The notes under the pieces are model-generated. The model was not told the DNA's origin. It was given only the letters and a program-made list of their open reading frames with translations, and searched no databases. Source: DAOUJW01 sp034422115 (GTDB lineage: Bacteria; Chloroflexota; Dehalococcoidia; Lucifugimonadales; UBA2985). From it: DNA of 64,000 nucleotides. This document shows, in pieces, positions 57,389-64,000 of this stretch; the stretch's first letter is position 1, and every line of letters begins with the position of its first letter. Made by a program: the position numbers and the translations under genes. The stretch is from contig DAOUJW010000022.1 of NCBI GenBank assembly GCA_034422115.1, forward strand, positions 1-64,000, read 5' to 3'.

Positions 57389-58822
57389 TCAGTCCCTCAG
57401 CACCCACACGTCCTTGCCGCCGCCGCCCTGGCTTGAGTTGACCACAAGGCTGCCCCTGCGAAGGGCCACGCGGCAGAAGGCGCCGGGTACCAGCCTGTTC
57501 TCGCGGCCTTGGAGCACAAAGGGCCGCAGGTCCACGTGGCGCGGCTCGAACCGCCCGTCGACGAGGCACGGCGAGCGGGAGAGGGACAGCACGGGCTGGG
57601 ATATGAAGCCCGCGGGCTCGGCGCGCAGCACCCTAGCGTAGTCGTCGCGCTCCTGTGGCGTAGCGTGAGGCCCTATTATCATCCCGTATCCCCCCGATTC
57701 GCCCACTCGCTTCACCACCAGGTTGTGCAGGTTGTCCAGGGTGTACTCCAGGTCCCGGGGCCGCCGGCATAGGTACGTCTCCACGTTGGCCAGAATCGGC
57801 TCCTCGCTGAGGTAGTAGCGCACCATGTCCGGCACGTAGGCGTAGACGCTCTTGTCGTCGGCCACGCCGGTGCCAGGGGCGTTGGCCAGGGCCACGTTGC
57901 CGCTCTTGTAGGCGTCCAGCAGGCCGGGCGCGCCCAGCATGGAGTCGGAGCGGAAGACCTGGGGGTCGATGAAGTCGTCGTCCACGCGGCGGTACACGAC
58001 ATCGACCCGCCGCAGTCCCTCAGTCGTGCGCATGTAGACGATGCCGTTGTCCACCAGCAGGTCTCGGCCTTCGACAAGCTCCGCGCCAAGCTCACGGGCC
58101 AGGAAGATGTGCTCGTAGAAGGCGGAGTTGTAGACGCCGGGGGTGAGCAGGGCGATGGATGGGTCACGCTTTCCGCCGGGGGCAAGCTCCCGCAGGGTGG
58201 CCAGCAGCGTCGAGCCGTAGTGCTCCACCTCCCGCACGCGGGAGCTCCTGTACAGACGGCGCAGGCTGGTCTTGACCGCCTTGCGGTTGGCTATCATGTA
58301 GGAGACGCCGGAGGGGACGCGCAGGTTGTCCTCAAGGACGCGAAAGCCGTCGTTGGTGCGAACCACGTCCGTGCCGCAGACAACCGCCCACGCGCCATGG
58401 GGCGCGGAGAAGCCGCGCATCTCCGGGCGGTACTGTGGGCACTCCATCACCACGTCCTCCGGGATGACGCCGTCCTTGATAATCTGGCCTCTGTTGTAAA
58501 CGTCCTCGATGAAGAGGTTGAGGGCCCTGAGCCGCTGGGTCAGCCCCGACTCCAGCACGCGCCAGTCGTCGGCTGAGACGATGCGGGGGATGCTGTCGAC
58601 CGGGATGATGCGCTCCTCCTCCTCCTCGTCTCCATAGACGGTGAAGGAGATGCCCTCGTTGGAGAAGGAGCGGTTGACGCGCTCCTGGATGCTGACCATC
58701 GCCTCAGAGGTGAAGTCCATGAGCGCCTGGTGAAGCTGCCGGGAGTGCTCACGAGGAGCGCCGTCCGGCAGGAACATCTCGTCGTATATGGCGGGGTCTA
58801 TGCTGTAGTCGTTGAAGTCCAC
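57389..58822 (-). CDS. Circularly permuted ATP-grasp type 2 protein
   Basis: 477 residues. CP_ATPgrasp (DUF404/407) landmarks: FDNDYSI-type start replaced by FNDYSIDPAIYDEMF, SFSNEGISFTVYGDEEEEER, DVVRTNDGFRVLEDNLRVPSG (catalytic/ATP region), the mid-region LLVDNGIVYMRTTEGLRRVD and a C-terminal Ser/Asn-rich VVNSSQGGGGKDVWVL. Members ligate a carboxylate to an amine with ATP; the substrates of this class are unknown. Operon with Alpha-E, the common partner; the transglutaminase-like third member is absent within the window. Confidence 0.92.
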   Translation of the reverse strand: MDFNDYSIDPAIYDEMFLPDGAPREHSRQLHQALMDFTSEAMVSIQERVNRSFSNEGISFTVYGDEEEEERIIPVDSIPRIVSADDWRVLESGLTQRLRALNLFIEDVYNRGQIIKDGVIPEDVVMECPQYRPEMRGFSAPHGAWAVVCGTDVVRTNDGFRVLEDNLRVPSGVSYMIANRKAVKTSLRRLYRSSRVREVEHYGSTLLATLRELAPGGKRDPSIALLTPGVYNSAFYEHIFLARELGAELVEGRDLLVDNGIVYMRTTEGLRRVDVVYRRVDDDFIDPQVFRSDSMLGAPGLLDAYKSGNVALANAPGTGVADDKSVYAYVPDMVRYYLSEEPILANVETYLCRRPRDLEYTLDNLHNLVVKRVGESGGYGMIIGPHATPQERDDYARVLRAEPAGFISQPVLSLSRSPCLVDGRFEPRHVDLRPFVLQGRENRLVPGAFCRVALRRGSLVVNSSQGGGGKDVWVLRD

Positions 58823-58935
58823 GGCAGCACCTGTGGCATAGCATCATACGACGCTAGCAAGGGGTCTTGGCACATAATAGTGAGTGTGAGGAGCATTGTC
58901 CAGCAGCGCTTGCCCGATGTATCCCAGTCGCCCTA

Positions 58936-59052
58936 TTCCCGCTCATGGTGAGCCAGGTCGAACCAGAGCCGGTAGCCAGCGGGAGTAGTCTTGCCCCGCT
59001 CACCCTTCGACAAGCTCAGAGCCTGCCCCGTACTTGATACGGGGATGAGCGG
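58936..59052. repeat. Dispersed inverted repeat, family A copy 5
   Basis: TTCCCGCTCATGGTGAGCCA-GGTCGAACC and, reversed, CCCTTCGACAAGCTCAGAG, here interrupted by a short insert with its own hairpin (GCCCCGTACTTGATACGGGG). Confidence 0.7.
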
Positions 59053-59109
59053 TATCCTACAGGATAGCAACCACGCGTCTGGAATAAGTTCCTAGCATGG
59101 ATCCCCACT

Positions 59110-60399
59110 CTAGGAAGCCGGCTGCTCCTCCGCCACCGGCGGCTGGGGCCGCTTGGAGGCGTTTATGACAATTGCCCCCAGAACGTAGATACACGCCAGG
59201 ATGAGGTACACCCCAACGTAGGACCCGGTGACGTCGAACATTATCCCTGCGGCCACCGGACCGCCCATGCTGAACACCATGGATATTGGCCGTCCAACAC
59301 CGCGTATCGCTCCGATATTTCTGCGCCCGAAGTACCGAGCCCAAAGGAACTCGCTGATGGGAATAGTCCCGCCAAAGCCCAGGCCATACAGGAAAAAGCC
59401 CATCCACAGAACCGGGACGCTATCCATGTTGGACGACAGCACCATGAGCAGTACGCCCGTTGCAGACGTACAGAAGGCCGTACCTGCAAGCCTCCGGGGG
59501 TCGATCTTCTGCAGGCCATAGCCCCAAACCGCCTTGGCGGTGAGGTTGCCAAAGCCGTTTATCGTCATGCCCGTCGCACCAATGAGGCGGGTGAAGCCGA
59601 CGCTGCTGGCAAAGGGGATGGCATAGAAGGACACGGTGCCCAGGGCTATGGCGTTCAGTCCGTACCCCACGGTGAGAAGCCAGAAGCCTGGCGTGCGTAT
59701 CGCCTGGCCGCGTGTGTGGGTCTGGCGGTCGTCGCTGGCTACGGCGGCCCTGGCGCGCTCCGCGCCGGCGCCACTGGATCGACTGATGCCGTCCGGCAGC
59801 AGGCCCACGTCCTCCGGCTGCCGGCGCATTATGAAGGCTATGGGAACGATGATCAGGAGGACCACCCCGGCCATGGTCACGTAGCCCGTGCGCCACCCGT
59901 AGTTGTCGACCACGGCCGTCATGGAAATGGGCGCGATGATGCCGCCAAGGGAGACGCCTATTGAGCCGATGGCAAGGGCCCACCCCCGGTTCACAACAAA
60001 CCACTTGGTCACGGTGGCGTTTAGCACAGGCCCTCCGTAGAGGTTGGGGCCCAAGGCGCGGTTTATGGCCTGGAACAGGAAGAAGACGAGGAAGGCGTTC
60101 TGCACTGACAGCCCAACCAGGCCAATGGCGCTGAACATGGCCCCGGCCAGCATGAGTCGCCTGGGGCCAATGCGGTCCACCATCGGGCCGATGAAGACCA
60201 TGGCTATCCCGCCCAGGGCCGTGGCAAGGGATATGGCGGCGGCGAACTGCCACACCTGGATCTGCAGAGCATCGACAAGGGGGTCGAGGAAGACGCCGGA
60301 GACCATCTGGCCCGTGCTGGTGGCCATGAACTGCGCCAGAATGACGCCGCCGAGGATGTACCAGCCGTAGTAGATTTTCCGGGCAGGGAGCAGCTTCAT
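59110..60399 (-). CDS. MFS transporter, monocarboxylate/oxalate-type
   Basis: 429 residues, 12 spans. The N-terminus KIYYGWYILGGVILAQFMAT is the WY-containing opening of the OFA (oxalate/formate) and MCT-like MFS families; DRIGPRRLMLAGAMFSAIGL is the loop 2-3 motif, and GVGRPISMVFSMGGPVAAGI is in the second half. Substrate unknown; oxalate, formate or other small carboxylates are candidates given formate genes in the window. Monocistronic, on the minus strand. Confidence 0.88.
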   Translation of the reverse strand: MKLLPARKIYYGWYILGGVILAQFMATSTGQMVSGVFLDPLVDALQIQVWQFAAAISLATALGGIAMVFIGPMVDRIGPRRLMLAGAMFSAIGLVGLSVQNAFLVFFLFQAINRALGPNLYGGPVLNATVTKWFVVNRGWALAIGSIGVSLGGIIAPISMTAVVDNYGWRTGYVTMAGVVLLIIVPIAFIMRRQPEDVGLLPDGISRSSGAGAERARAAVASDDRQTHTRGQAIRTPGFWLLTVGYGLNAIALGTVSFYAIPFASSVGFTRLIGATGMTINGFGNLTAKAVWGYGLQKIDPRRLAGTAFCTSATGVLLMVLSSNMDSVPVLWMGFFLYGLGFGGTIPISEFLWARYFGRRNIGAIRGVGRPISMVFSMGGPVAAGIMFDVTGSYVGVYLILACIYVLGAIVINASKRPQPPVAEEQPAS

Positions 60400-60491
60400 A
60401 CTCCGCCTCCTGGGAGGATTCTAGCACAATTCGCGGTTGCCGACATCGTACTCAGGACGTTTTTGCCCTGTTGCCAAATACGACCAAGCCC

Positions 60492-60497
60492 TATAAT
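60492..60497 (+). promoter_or_regulatory. -10 TATAAT before the unknown 60530 gene
   Basis: Perfect TATAAT at 60492-60497, with TTGCCA 15 bp upstream (60471-60476), shorter than the usual spacing. GGAGG lies 5 nt before ATG 60530. Confidence 0.4.
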
Positions 60498-60529
60498 CCA
60501 GGTACGAAACGACCCCAGCCGGAGGCGCA

Positions 60530-61276
60530 ATGCAGAACAAGTACGTCGGCGACATTGGGGACTTTGGCAAGTACGGGCTGCTACGGGAGATATTCGGGCG
60601 ACCTGAAGAGCCGGGGACAGGCTGCGGGCTGCGCCTGGGAGTCGCGTGGTATCTCAAAGAGGACGATGGTGGTTCCGATGGCAATAAGACAAAGTATCCC
60701 AAGCTAAAGGGTTGTGATTCTCATCTCTACGACTTCCTTCAAGATTTGGTAGATTCTCGTAAGCGAAGAGTCTCCGAAGTTGAGCAGAGCAACATCTTAC
60801 CAACCAACCTGTACCACAGTGTTCCCATTTCCAGCGGCACGCGAATCAGATGGTTCAAGGACGCTCTGGAAGCAACTAAAGATGCGGCAGTCGTATTCGT
60901 TGACCCTGATAATGGCATAGCCTCCCCAAATACTCCCGTCGGTAGCCCAAAGCACGTGCTCCCTTACGAGCTTGAGCAATTCTATGAGCGCGGTCAGAGT
61001 CTGATCATCTACCATCACTTGGCGCGTACCGATGCTGACAATCTAATAAATGGCCTTGCCGAGGAACTACAAGAGCTTCTAGACCTGCCGTATTTGCCTT
61101 GGGCATTACGATATCGCCGGGGAACAGGTAGGGTCTACTTCATTGTCGCTCAAGAACAGCACAAGTCGGAAATTTATGGCACTCTAAAGGAGTTTGAGAA
61201 GAAGACGTGCTGGTTCAAGAAACAACCCCGATTCCCACACCCGCACTTCAAGCTGGTCACCTCACCCAAAGACTGA
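60530..61276 (+). CDS. Unknown family with MQNKYVGDIGDFGKYGLLR start
   Basis: 248 residues. The conserved opening NKYVGDIGDFGKYGLLREIF, the WYLKEDDGG and FLDPDNG-like FVDPDNGI (123-130), and LIIYHHLAR (158-166) recur in a family of single-domain bacterial proteins, often in variable regions, with no assigned activity. The DPDNG motif recalls acidic metal or nucleotide sites in methyltransferases and nucleases, which is inference only. The coding sequence is much lower in GC than its neighbours, which suggests transfer. It has its own promoter. Confidence 0.8.
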   Translation: MQNKYVGDIGDFGKYGLLREIFGRPEEPGTGCGLRLGVAWYLKEDDGGSDGNKTKYPKLKGCDSHLYDFLQDLVDSRKRRVSEVEQSNILPTNLYHSVPISSGTRIRWFKDALEATKDAAVVFVDPDNGIASPNTPVGSPKHVLPYELEQFYERGQSLIIYHHLARTDADNLINGLAEELQELLDLPYLPWALRYRRGTGRVYFIVAQEQHKSEIYGTLKEFEKKTCWFKKQPRFPHPHFKLVTSPKD

Positions 61277-61282
61277 GGCTCC

Positions 61283-61753
61283 CTACAATCCTGCACCCCT
61301 GGCCCAGCGCGCCAGCGCCTTCTCCGGCGACGTTATCTCGTCCAAGGACGTGTAGTAGAAGTCCTGCCAGCCGTGCTCAGGCAAGCCGGTGAACAGCATC
61401 AGGTTCAGGGGGTACTGCTCGCTTTCCACAACGCGGCGGAAGTCGTCTCTGAATAAAAAGGTGGGTTTGCCCAGGGCAATGGCCATGCCCAGCTCCACCA
61501 TAACGCCCTCGTCGGGAGGGACGCCGTTGACCACGGCAAAGATGGCGTCCGATTCCACTACGTCACGGAGGTCCCCCTGCCCAACGCGGTAGGCCCAGCC
61601 CTCCGCGAGGAAGTCCACCTGGTTGTTCCGAGCGAATGGCTCCCAAACCTCCAGCCCAAGCTCCTCCAGGGCCTCCACTATCGGGGGAAGCAAAGTGGCC
61701 CGCTGCTGGGCGGAGAACCCGTAGGGGTTGGCCAGGTAGATTGTCTTTGTCAC
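61283..61753 (-). CDS. Nucleoside 2-deoxyribosyltransferase-like protein
   Basis: 156 residues from a GTG start. The family fold is seen in TIYLANPYGFSAQQRATLLP, VESDAIFAVVNGVPPDEGVM and VELGMAIALGKPTFLFRDDF; Glu in the EGVMVELG stretch matches the nucleophile of nucleoside deoxyribosyltransferases. Such enzymes exchange bases on deoxynucleosides, or hydrolyse modified nucleotides. It ends 6 bp after the stop of the convergent unknown gene. Confidence 0.87.
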   Translation of the reverse strand: MTKTIYLANPYGFSAQQRATLLPPIVEALEELGLEVWEPFARNNQVDFLAEGWAYRVGQGDLRDVVESDAIFAVVNGVPPDEGVMVELGMAIALGKPTFLFRDDFRRVVESEQYPLNLMLFTGLPEHGWQDFYYTSLDEITSPEKALARWARGAGL

Positions 61754-61812
61754 GAGGTGTACGCCCGCATACAGCCGGTATGAGTTAGGGAGTTGCCGCT
61801 AATGGTCAGGCC

Positions 61813-62304
61813 CTACGAGACCTCGTTGAGGCGGCCGGTGGCGCAGTCGTAGACGAAGCCGCGTATCTGATCCTTGACGGGTATGAAGGGGCTGGCCTGA
61901 ATGCGGGCAATGGACTGTCGCACGTCTCCCTCCAGGTCGCCAAAGGCCTCCATCGCAAAGGACGGCCTGAGGCCGGTGTCTGCCTGGATGTCGTCCTTCA
62001 CGTCGTCGTCCCGGAAGGTCATCATGCCGCAGTCGGAGTGGTGCACCAGCACAATCTCGCGGGTGCCCAACAGCCGCTGTGAGATGACCAGAGAGCGAAT
62101 CACGTCGTCCGTGACCACGCCACCGGCGTTGCGTATCACGTGGGCGTCACCCTCCTCAAGCCCCAGCAGCTTGTGGGTGTCCAGGCGCGCGTCCATGCAG
62201 GCCACAACCGCCATGCCGAGCGCCGGCGGCGCGCCAAGGGCAGCCTTGTCAAAGCCCTGGGCATACTGGGCGTTGTTCTTGAGCACGTCGTCCGTAGCGG
62301 TCAT
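61813..62304 (-). CDS. Beta-class carbonic anhydrase
   Basis: 163 residues from ATG 62304; AAAGGAGG lies 4 nt upstream (the ATG 3 bp before is too close). Zinc ligands Cys36, His89 and Cys92 are seen in VACMDARLD and VHHSDCG, with the Asp38-Arg40 pair that gates the site and the VIRNAGG loop (57-62). Interconverts CO2 and bicarbonate. Resembles the short actinobacterial-type enzyme (Rv1284-like). It could work beside formate dehydrogenase by handling CO2, though the genes are not linked in one operon. Confidence 0.94.
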   Translation of the reverse strand: MTATDDVLKNNAQYAQGFDKAALGAPPALGMAVVACMDARLDTHKLLGLEEGDAHVIRNAGGVVTDDVIRSLVISQRLLGTREIVLVHHSDCGMMTFRDDDVKDDIQADTGLRPSFAMEAFGDLEGDVRQSIARIQASPFIPVKDQIRGFVYDCATGRLNEVS

Positions 62305-62412
62305 CATGCCTCCTTTCAGGAAGAGTGCAAGATACAGATCGATTCTACCCACATCCGCCCGCAAAGTACACAAGGCACACGTCGGCCCTCAACCTGCTGT
62401 CGTCCAGAATGA

Positions 62413-64000
62413 CTATCCCGCCTCTGCCTGCGGGACGGCGAAGGCGTGGACGCTGCCGTTCAGAGTCCCCACGTACAACACGCCGTCGGCGACGGTGTAG
62501 GACGGGACGCCATCGAAGTAGCCCTTTTGGAAGGACCAGACCTCGTCGCCGGTGGCAGCCACCAGCACTCTCAGGTTGCCATCGGCCGACTCCGCAATGA
62601 GGAAGCCGCCGACCACCGTCGGAGAGCGCAGCGCAGAGTCCGTGTCCTCCCAGCTCCAGACGGGAGCGCCGGTGGCCACGTCCAGGGCGTGCAGCGCTTC
62701 GGACTCCGTCCTCACGTACACCATGCCCTCAGCAACAACGGGCGTGTCAGTGATGAGGCTGTCCAACGGATAGTACCAGACAAAACTCCCCGTATCCGTG
62801 CTCAGGGCGTACAGGTTGTTGTCCGGGGCGAAGTAGTAGACGCCGTCCACGACCACCGCCGGATGGTCGATGGCGGGGAGCATCTCCGTGCCGTAGCTCC
62901 ATATCTCCTCGCCGGTGGCCTCGTCAATGGCGTAGGCTGTGTTGACGGCCGTCAGGTACACCACTCCATCTACGACTGCGGGCGGAGACTCTGATCCCAT
63001 GCCAACTCTGAGTATCCAGAGCAGCTCTCCCGTCGAGGCGTCCAGGGCGTAGAACTCGCCGGACGCGCCCGGGGCGTAGAGCCTGCCGTTGGCAACGGTG
63101 ACGGCGAACTCTGCGCCGTAGGGATAGTACACGCCGGCAACCCACGCCTGCTCGCCCGACGTTGCGTCCAGGGCGTGGACGCCGTAGCCTCCATCACCCA
63201 TCGCGCCGACGTAGACCAGCCCGCCGCTCACGAAAGGCGAGTATTGCACGCTGCCGCCGGTGTCGTATTCCCAAAGCAGCGCGCCTGTCGCGGAGTCCAG
63301 AGCGTACACGTTGTTGTCGTCGGAGCCGACGTACACCACCCCGTCGACCACGACCGGGGTAGACCGCACGATGTCGCCGGTCCCAAAGCTCCAGAGCATC
63401 GCGCCGGTGGCGGCGTCCAGAGCGTACACGTTGTTGTCGTCGGAGCCGACGTACACGACGCCGTCTGCCACAGCGGGCGCGTTGACGACAAAGCCGCCCG
63501 TCTCAAATCGCCAGAGCGACCCATCGTCCGTAGGCGTAGGGCCGGGGTCCGTGGAGGTTCCAGGATCAGTCCCTTCCACGAGCGCGGCCAGCATATCCGG
63601 CGGCAGACAAGCCAGCAGCCCAAAGCCAAACTGCATGGCCGCCCCCTCTGCGGCAGGGTTCGTATCCGGTGTCTGGGAAGTGACAAGGGCCGCCAGGTCC
63701 ACTTGCATCAGCAGGCCTCGGACGCACTCTTCAGACTCCGGCGCCAGCTCCGGCAATTGCGCAGTGAAGGAGGCCATGAATATTTCGGTGGCCGTCTCCT
63801 GGGAGAGGCAGCCGATAACCGACGCCTCCCAGTCATGGGTCTGGTTCGGAACGATTAAAGGAGTCCCCCGCACGGTTGTCAGGAGGTCGTCTCCCAGTTC
63901 GCTGCTAATGCACGCCTGCTCCGGCTCGCTGAGCGCATCGATAAGGTCACCCCAGCGCATGTCCGGGCTGATTTCAAGCGCGGGCATCGAGGGCATGGCG
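62413..64000 (-). CDS. PQQ-like beta-propeller repeat protein, partial
   Basis: At least 529 residues; the gene is cut by the right edge. An N-terminal domain (1-150 of the visible part) with Cys residues (EQACISSELGD, VIGCLSQETAT, SEECVRGLL, LLACLPPDM) and a short Pro/Thr linker precede a ~370-residue beta-propeller of about nine 40-residue blades of the form VVYVGSDDNNVYALDxATGxxLW (BamB/PQQ-like). Likely secreted or membrane-anchored. Two adjacent blades are identical over 42 bp, showing recent blade duplication. The true start is outside. Confidence 0.88.
   Translation of the reverse strand, partial: AMPSMPALEISPDMRWGDLIDALSEPEQACISSELGDDLLTTVRGTPLIVPNQTHDWEASVIGCLSQETATEIFMASFTAQLPELAPESEECVRGLLMQVDLAALVTSQTPDTNPAAEGAAMQFGFGLLACLPPDMLAALVEGTDPGTSTDPGPTPTDDGSLWRFETGGFVVNAPAVADGVVYVGSDDNNVYALDAATGAMLWSFGTGDIVRSTPVVVDGVVYVGSDDNNVYALDSATGALLWEYDTGGSVQYSPFVSGGLVYVGAMGDGGYGVHALDATSGEQAWVAGVYYPYGAEFAVTVANGRLYAPGASGEFYALDASTGELLWILRVGMGSESPPAVVDGVVYLTAVNTAYAIDEATGEEIWSYGTEMLPAIDHPAVVVDGVYYFAPDNNLYALSTDTGSFVWYYPLDSLITDTPVVAEGMVYVRTESEALHALDVATGAPVWSWEDTDSALRSPTVVGGFLIAESADGNLRVLVAATGDEVWSFQKGYFDGVPSYTVADGVLYVGTLNGSVHAFAVPQAEAG

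Noticed and set aside
62413..64000. Regular 40-residue repeats as a possible CRISPR or tandem DNA array
   Set aside because: They are beta-propeller blades in one open frame, diverged at the DNA level apart from one pair.

Overview
The window is a GC-rich, tightly packed bacterial chromosome segment with about 50 protein genes and no rRNA, tRNA, CRISPR array, insertion sequence or prophage that I can see. The gene mix points to a member of the Chloroflexota, perhaps Dehalococcoidia/SAR202-like: Pro/Thr-rich lipoproteins, paired CaiB/BaiF CoA-transferases with a DUF35/thiolase-like pair, MMPL and MFS exporters, actinobacterial-type inositol-phospholipid genes, and many dispersed inverted repeats between genes. 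That placement is an inference; no phylogenetic marker settles it.

Layout. 1-5 kb: the start of a Rieske oxygenase, an AbrB-type antitoxin with a vapC remnant, an alpha/beta hydrolase and three related secreted lipoprotein-like proteins. 5-9.9 kb: an orphan consensus promoter with a tiny ORF, panD followed by two methyltransferases, a DUF1801 protein, an OmpR-type regulator with a degenerate receiver, a HigA-type protein and a GPP34 (GOLPH3-like) protein. 10-19.2 kb: a nitrogen-assimilation block with two different type I glutamine synthetases and both glutamate synthase subunits. 19.2-20.4 kb: a lipoprotein and a small Cys-rich protein. 20.5-26.4 kb, minus strand: an iron-ADH-fold protein without metal ligands, two CoA-transferases, a DUF35 protein and a thiolase-fold protein resembling steroid side-chain retro-aldolases. 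26.6-29.7 kb, minus strand: phosphatidylinositol-phosphate synthase, a PimA-like mannosyltransferase and inositol-phosphate synthase.

30-32 kb: a convergent type II restriction-modification pair whose methyltransferase promoter carries two GACGTC sites in its spacer. 32-38.9 kb: an MpaB/Lcp-like DUF2236 protein with an MMPL exporter, a START-like protein, a methyltransferase and an oligopeptide-type binding lipoprotein. 39-43.6 kb: a toxin-antitoxin pair and a MacB/FtsX-type ABC exporter. 43.7-46.8 kb: NAD-dependent formate dehydrogenase and a sulfatase-like enzyme with Thr in place of the catalytic Cys/Ser. 47-51.9 kb: an apparent catabolic operon (SDR, methyltransferase, APH-like kinase, MFS, 2-hydroxyacid dehydrogenase). 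52-58.8 kb: thioredoxin/glutaredoxin pair, VapBC, formate-tetrahydrofolate ligase, an SDR and the Alpha-E/ATP-grasp pair. 59-64 kb: MFS, a lower-GC protein of unknown function, a nucleoside deoxyribosyltransferase-like protein, beta-carbonic anhydrase and a partial beta-propeller protein.

Links between regions: glnA2-gltB-gltD form an operon for ammonium assimilation, with the degenerate OmpR regulator 1.3 kb from glnA as a possible GlnR-like controller. Formate dehydrogenase and formate-THF ligase suggest formate is both oxidised and fed into one-carbon metabolism. Inositol-lipid synthesis and a GPP34 protein (a phosphoinositide reader in eukaryotes) occur in one neighbourhood. At least four families of inverted or hairpin-forming repeats fill the intergenic gaps.
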